Positions 6,568 through 10,373 of a stretch of 10,373 nucleotides of DNA are shown one piece after another. The notes under the pieces were generated by a model. It did not search any database. It saw only the letters and a list, made by a program, of their open reading frames with translations, and was not told the origin of the DNA. Each line of letters opens with the position of its first letter. Position 1 is the first letter of the stretch. The position numbers and the translations under genes are program-made. Location of the stretch: positions 1-10,373 of the forward strand of contig CAZUMR010000005.1 of the NCBI GenBank assembly GCA_964622075.1, given 5' to 3'. The DNA comes from WAPX01 sp964622075 (GTDB taxonomy: Archaea > Halobacteriota > Archaeoglobi > Archaeoglobales > Archaeoglobaceae).

Positions 6568-6642
6568 CGGACCCGGCGGGATTTGAACCCGCGATCCCCG
6601 GCTTAGAAGGCCGGTGCTTTATCCATGCTAAGCCACGGGCCC
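6568..6642 (-). tRNA. tRNA-Arg (anticodon UCU, reads AGA)
   Basis: A 75-nt cloverleaf folds from the minus strand. The acceptor stem is GGGCCCG with CGGGTCC, including one G-U pair. The D stem is GCTT/AAGC, the anticodon stem CCGGC/GCCGG around the loop CTTCTAA, the variable loop GGATC, and the T arm GCGGG TTCAAAT CCCGC. The anticodon TCT specifies arginine AGA codons, which are common in this window. The discriminator base is G at 6568. CCA is not encoded, since CTTAAAA follows, so it is added by the nucleotidyltransferase. There is no intron. A TATA-like sequence lies upstream at 6667-6675. Confidence 0.96.
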
Positions 6643-6666
6643 TCTAAAACTTGCAGCCGCTCTTGG

Positions 6667-6675
6667 AATTTAAAT
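6667..6675 (-). promoter_or_regulatory. TATA box of the tRNA-Arg gene
   Basis: ATTTAAATT on the minus strand is centred about 29 bases upstream of the mature tRNA 5' end at 6642, the usual position for an archaeal tRNA promoter. A start a few bases before the mature end is expected, with RNase P removing the short leader. Confidence 0.55.
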
Positions 6676-6767
6676 GTTGTCCCATGGCTGTGTGGTAATT
6701 ATGGTTGTACATATTGTAGTTGTAGTAGTGTAATTTATGTTATGGTAGTATATTTAAAACATTATAA

Positions 6768-6820
6768 TTTTAAAGAATCTACATTTTAATATCGGGAGTT
6801 GTATATCTTTTAAAGATTCT
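6768..6820. repeat. Paired 13-bp repeat upstream of the surface-protein promoter
   Basis: TTTTAAAGAATCT (6768-6780) and TTTTAAAGATTCT (6808-6820) differ at one base and start exactly 40 bases apart, about four helical turns. The AGAATCT and AGATTCT ends are also reverse complements of each other. They sit 40-95 bases upstream of the surface-protein ATG, just before its TATA box. This could be an operator bound by a regulator; no known regulator is recognised. The preceding 6676-6767 is AT-rich with GTAGT-like repetitions and shows no gene. Confidence 0.4.
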
Positions 6821-6824
6821 GTGG

Positions 6825-6839
6825 CGAAAAATTTTATAT
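6825..6839 (+). promoter_or_regulatory. BRE and TATA box of the S-layer-like gene
   Basis: A purine-rich CGAAAAA is followed by TTTTATAT at 6832-6839, centred 26-27 bases before the ATG at 6862. This predicts transcription starting at or next to the ATG, and no Shine-Dalgarno sequence is present, so a leaderless mRNA is likely. Confidence 0.6.
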
Positions 6840-6861
6840 TCTCAAGTCAAGCGGCAGCAGT

Positions 6862-9800
6862 ATGTTTGCCGTCGGGAAAAGGTGGTCTCGTATAGCTTTC
6901 ATGTTATTTACCTTTACTGTGCTGTTTTCACCCGCTGTATCCGGTTTAGCGAGAGCTTATTTGGGTGCACTTTCAGCATCGACACAACAGGCAAGTGTGT
7001 CTAAAAATTTTTCATGGCTGTATTATAACACGAACACGTCTGTAAAAATAACTGTCAGCAGTCCCGTGGCTTTTAAAGGTTCTGCCGTATTCGTATTTGT
7101 TGCATCTGGCCTAAGCAAATCTCTGCATCCACAGCCTTTTCCTCTGCCCAGCTTACGTATAGTTAATTTGCAGGTTAATGTAACTTCTGCTTCTGTTACG
7201 TATAGAGACATATATTCTTCACGCATTATTAATGTGACACCCGAAGTGGTAAAATTGCCTGCGGCTGCAATCACCCCACGTGTACCTTCTAATGCTGTTT
7301 ATACTGTGGTTATAGTTCCTCTAAAAAATAATACTGCCACAAAAAGCATCAATTTAACAGCAGTCATTAAAGTCCAGAGAAATAGTGAACTTATGTATCC
7401 TGGGATGGCGGGTTTTGTATGCTATTTCTTTAACGTGAGTTATTCGGTACCACTTCTCACAGACCCCAACTTCTCTCCAATAGCTGTTTCATTTGCACAA
7501 TCGGAAGTAAATGTTTCTGAACGGCTTACACCGGACAATATTGATCTGGTTGCTTACAATAGTACACTCTTCAAACTTTACGAGGTAAAACTCAGCACTC
7601 CGGTAAGATACAACACAAACGTAATACCCAATGTGATAGAGTATGGTTATGGAACGACGTTTACTCTTAATGTGACAAATTATCTGTTTTCAGAAACCGG
7701 AGTAACTGTCGAACTGAAGAACCTTGAGACCGGTAATGTTTTTACTGTTGGTAGCATACCTAAAGGCCAGCAACACAGAACCTTTACCGTTACAGGACTA
7801 ACTGATGGATGTTATTCTCTGATAATAGCGTCCAGCAATTTGACCTCCAGTGTTGTATGGAACGTTTCTTCGTTATTTCTAGGTAATGCACCACCGCAGA
7901 TAATTTGCATACGCAACCTTTTCTGTAATCCTTTTCCAACCATTTCAATAAACCTCAGTAACCCTAGAAAACCGATAGCTCTTGGTGATGCAGCGTACTT
8001 TATTGTTAACATAACTGGCCTTACAAATGAGCCATATGCAAACTTTACACTGGAAGGCCCATTCAGCAGTCCAGTAATGTTCAGGGTCAGGTATGGTGGC
8101 AGTTTTGGTATAGTACACTACATAAAGATCGATACATCTAACCTTGCAGTGTACGTTGATGGAAAGAATGTGTTGACTCCAAACATCGCAGGCAAGCCAG
8201 GTGTGTGGAAGCTTACGGTTACATGCCTTGATTCTGTAAGCAATGTTACATTCAGAGTAGAGGACGTTAGCGTCTCTGCCAGCCTTCCATCAAGCATGGT
8301 CCTCGGACAGTCTATAACAATCCACGGAACTACTAACCTTGCCGAGTCCAAATCAGTCTACGACATCTACGGCAAGAACAACATCAGCGTGACGATTACA
8401 TCACCTACAGGAAATGTGGTGTACACGGCAAAGAACATACTCGTTAAGTCAGATGGCACATGGGAGGCCGTCAACTCATTCAAACCAGCTCTCAGCTGGG
8501 AGACTGGAACATACAAGGTAACAGTCTACGCCTACGCCGCACCCGGACAGGATGACACTGAAACGTACTACATAACCGTAAACAACCCGACAATCACAAT
8601 CAACCTCAACAGCCAGTACTACAGAGGTGAGAAGCTCAGACTCGAAGGTTCAAGCGACCTTGGTGCCGGAGCACACATACAGATAACGATCTACAACGCT
8701 GTGTTTAACGGAGAAGCTCTCCTCGTAACCGACGTAAAGTCCAAGCAGATAGCTGGCCACATATCGGGAGACAACCAGATCATAGACGTTTACACATCCT
8801 CTGACGGTAGCTGGCAGACCGGAGACCTCTACATCAACCCGAACGCATCGAGAACAACCTACACAGTTGTAGCAAGACTGCTTGACGAAAACGGCAATCC
8901 TGTTGACGGTGTGAGTGCAACTGGCACAATAAACGTTGTCAAGCCAACACTCACAGCAAAGCTCAGCACACCAAACGTCGTTGATGGTGAGAAAGTCACT
9001 CTCAGCGGTACAAGCCCAATAAGCACACTCGTCCTGTTCACGGATGAGAGGTTTGTCTTCGATAATGTGCCTCAGCTACCAGCCGACTCTGGTAATATAA
9101 ACCAGGGAATGGTCATAAAGACGATTGCTGGAGGAGACACGTTCAAAGTTACGCTCACAGTCTGCAAGAACGCAAGACCAGACACGTACACACTCTACGT
9201 CATAGCTTCACCTGACAAAACCACATACGACCTGGCTAAGGATCCATACGTACAGCTGACAGTCACAGTCATAAAGGCTGGTGTTATGTGGGCACCAGAC
9301 ACATTCACAGTCACCCAGGGATCTGCCAAGAAGCTCTTCATCAAAGTTAACGCCAAGCCAGATGACGTTGTGTTCGTTGGATACTCACTCAAAGGACACG
9401 GTGTTGACATAACAAGGAACGCCAACGTAAACGATGGCAACAGTGTTACTTTCGGCTCAAACAACGGATTTACAAAGTGGAACGAAACTGCCAACGGCAC
9501 ATACTACATGTTCGCAACGATCTATCCGTACTACGACAAGGTTAACAAGAAGCTTGTCTCTGACTTTACACCTAACGACAAGCTCCTGCCAGTTGGCTTG
9601 TATGAAATGACACTCCACGTTTACACCAGAGATCCTGACACTGGCAGCTTCACAGAAACCCAGACAATACCGATAACACTTGATGTCCAGCCAGTTAAGA
9701 TGACAGTCACCTGCCCGAGCGAGGTTGTTAAGGGCGAGCCAATCAACGTTACAATCCACGAGAACAGAGTCAACTGCAACCAGTACGACCACATCTACGT

Positions 9801-10329
9801 TGTCATGGACCTCGGTACAAAGCTCAGAAAGTACATGAGCATAGCTCTCAACAAGACAGGCTACGCAACAGTCAGCATACCAACTGGCGATATAACTCCG
9901 GGCACATACAAGATCTACGTTAGAGACACGATGGGCACATTCATAGCGAGTGGTAACATACAGACTGTGGATGACTTCATAACTGAGCTCTACAACCTCT
10001 CACCAAGCTCCGGCTACGCCAAGGCATTCAAGGCTGATGATGACAAGCTTGTGGTCAAGACAGTAAAGATCCTCGCAAGCTCTGAGGAGCTCACACCAAC
10101 TCCAACTCCAACTGCCACGCCAACCCCGACACCTACTCCAACACCAACCCCAACTCCAACACCCACGCCAACACCTACTCCAACCCCAACCCCGACACCA
10201 ACCCCAACCACAACTGCTACACCAACACCAACCCCAACACCTAAGAAGAAGACTCCAGGCTTTGAGGCAGTGTTCGCCATTGCCGGACTTGTCGCAGTGG
10301 CATACCTGCTGAGAAGGAGGGAGCTCTAA
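6862..10329 (+). CDS. Secreted S-layer-like glycoprotein with PGF-CTERM anchor
   Basis: A 1155-residue exported surface protein, probably an S-layer or major envelope glycoprotein. Residues 1-32 look like a Sec signal peptide: basic GKRWSR, then hydrophobic IAFMLFTFTVLF, with cleavage perhaps near ARA. The body is Thr/Ser/Asn-rich beta-type sequence with about 24 N-x-S/T sequons, roughly 17 of them before residue 470. From there, five similar Ig-like starts recur at about 469, 577, 695, 807 and 945, each with a pattern such as G-E-K-V-T-L-S-G-T-S. Residues 1078-1127 form a Thr-Pro linker, likely O-glycosylated and wall-spanning. It is followed by KKKTPGF (PGF 1132-1134), a hydrophobic helix and RRREL. 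That tail is the PGF-CTERM signal, which in other archaea is processed by archaeosortase A and lipid-anchored. Codon use changes sharply inside the gene, from mostly AAT to mostly AAC for Asn around 8230-8330. Whether this is the main S-layer subunit is inferred. Confidence 0.88.
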   Translation: MFAVGKRWSRIAFMLFTFTVLFSPAVSGLARAYLGALSASTQQASVSKNFSWLYYNTNTSVKITVSSPVAFKGSAVFVFVASGLSKSLHPQPFPLPSLRIVNLQVNVTSASVTYRDIYSSRIINVTPEVVKLPAAAITPRVPSNAVYTVVIVPLKNNTATKSINLTAVIKVQRNSELMYPGMAGFVCYFFNVSYSVPLLTDPNFSPIAVSFAQSEVNVSERLTPDNIDLVAYNSTLFKLYEVKLSTPVRYNTNVIPNVIEYGYGTTFTLNVTNYLFSETGVTVELKNLETGNVFTVGSIPKGQQHRTFTVTGLTDGCYSLIIASSNLTSSVVWNVSSLFLGNAPPQIICIRNLFCNPFPTISINLSNPRKPIALGDAAYFIVNITGLTNEPYANFTLEGPFSSPVMFRVRYGGSFGIVHYIKIDTSNLAVYVDGKNVLTPNIAGKPGVWKLTVTCLDSVSNVTFRVEDVSVSASLPSSMVLGQSITIHGTTNLAESKSVYDIYGKNNISVTITSPTGNVVYTAKNILVKSDGTWEAVNSFKPALSWETGTYKVTVYAYAAPGQDDTETYYITVNNPTITINLNSQYYRGEKLRLEGSSDLGAGAHIQITIYNAVFNGEALLVTDVKSKQIAGHISGDNQIIDVYTSSDGSWQTGDLYINPNASRTTYTVVARLLDENGNPVDGVSATGTINVVKPTLTAKLSTPNVVDGEKVTLSGTSPISTLVLFTDERFVFDNVPQLPADSGNINQGMVIKTIAGGDTFKVTLTVCKNARPDTYTLYVIASPDKTTYDLAKDPYVQLTVTVIKAGVMWAPDTFTVTQGSAKKLFIKVNAKPDDVVFVGYSLKGHGVDITRNANVNDGNSVTFGSNNGFTKWNETANGTYYMFATIYPYYDKVNKKLVSDFTPNDKLLPVGLYEMTLHVYTRDPDTGSFTETQTIPITLDVQPVKMTVTCPSEVVKGEPINVTIHENRVNCNQYDHIYVVMDLGTKLRKYMSIALNKTGYATVSIPTGDITPGTYKIYVRDTMGTFIASGNIQTVDDFITELYNLSPSSGYAKAFKADDDKLVVKTVKILASSEELTPTPTPTATPTPTPTPTPTPTPTPTPTPTPTPTPTPTPTTTATPTPTPTPKKKTPGFEAVFAIAGLVAVAYLLRRREL
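10093..10242 (+). repeat. Thr-Pro coding repeat (ACN-CCN array)
   Basis: About 150 bases of six-base units encode alternating Thr-Pro with a few ThrThr or AlaThr interruptions. Third positions vary among C, A and T, so the DNA is imperfectly repetitive. Any slippage by six bases keeps the frame and changes only linker length. The opposite strand reads Val-Gly and is not a gene. Confidence 0.85.
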
Positions 10330-10332
10330 AGT

Positions 10333-10364
10333 TTGATTTTTAAATTTTTTAATTTTTATTTTAA
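10333..10364 (+). terminator. Oligo-T terminator of the surface-protein gene
   Basis: Directly after the TAA at 10327-10329 come four T-rich runs of four to six bases separated by one to three A residues. Such clusters of T tracts are strong intrinsic terminators in archaea and suit a highly expressed monocistronic gene. Confidence 0.75.
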
Positions 10365-10373
10365 CTTGCTCTT

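Noticed and set aside
6555..6642. Integration (att) site of a mobile element at the tRNA gene
   Set aside because: No integrase and no second copy of the tRNA 3' end were seen, and hef lies directly beyond the tRNA 3' end.
10093..10242. CRISPR array
   Set aside because: The repeat is a six-base codon pair inside a gene, without spacers. No CRISPR repeat-spacer array is visible anywhere in the window despite the nearby cmr genes.
10014..10280. Minus-strand frame encoding a long Val-Gly repeat
   Set aside because: It is the complement of the Thr-Pro coding array and has no independent start signal or recognisable domain.

Overview
The window looks like chromosome from a thermophilic euryarchaeon, most probably of the Archaeoglobales (Archaeoglobus, Geoglobus or Ferroglobus type). 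The supports are an archaeal-type phosphoglycerate mutase, the euryarchaeal Hef helicase/nuclease, a surface protein with a PGF-CTERM tail, TATA boxes about 26 nt before several start codons, and an arginine tRNA with no encoded CCA. The genus is a guess; the domain is not.

Left end (1-1878): the start of a type III-B CRISPR interference operon on the minus strand. It has cmr1 followed by the first 50 codons of cmr2/cas10, which overlap by ATGA and run off the window. Divergent from it is a small CARF-fold protein of the NE0113/SSO2081-like family, whose studied members degrade cyclic oligoadenylate. Cas10 makes that second messenger, so this gene pair plausibly holds an alarm and its off-switch. 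The two genes face away from a promoter region of about 130 bp. No CRISPR repeats and no cOA-activated effector are visible here.

Middle (1971-6468): general cellular genes. A 2,3-bisphosphoglycerate-independent phosphoglycerate mutase (apgM) lies downstream of a single-domain KaiC/RAD55-like ATPase, both on the minus strand. Divergent from the ATPase is the 791-residue Hef protein (DEAH helicase, XPF nuclease, tandem HhH), which acts on stalled replication forks.

Right end (6469-10373): tRNA-Arg(UCU) on the minus strand, converging on hef over an AAAAATTTTT tract, then an AT-rich promoter region and a 1155-residue secreted, S-layer-like glycoprotein. That protein has a signal peptide, many N-glycosylation sequons, five Ig-like repeat starts, a Thr-Pro linker and a PGF-CTERM membrane/sorting tail, and it ends at an oligo-T terminator.

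Two genes are internally mosaic in base composition. In cmr1 the first 75 or so codons are GC-richer and the rest is very AT-rich. In the surface protein the first 470 or so codons are AT-rich and unbiased, while the rest uses C-ending codons heavily. These mosaics and the CRISPR/ring-nuclease arrangement are the parts most worth a second look; I see no convincing wholly new system.
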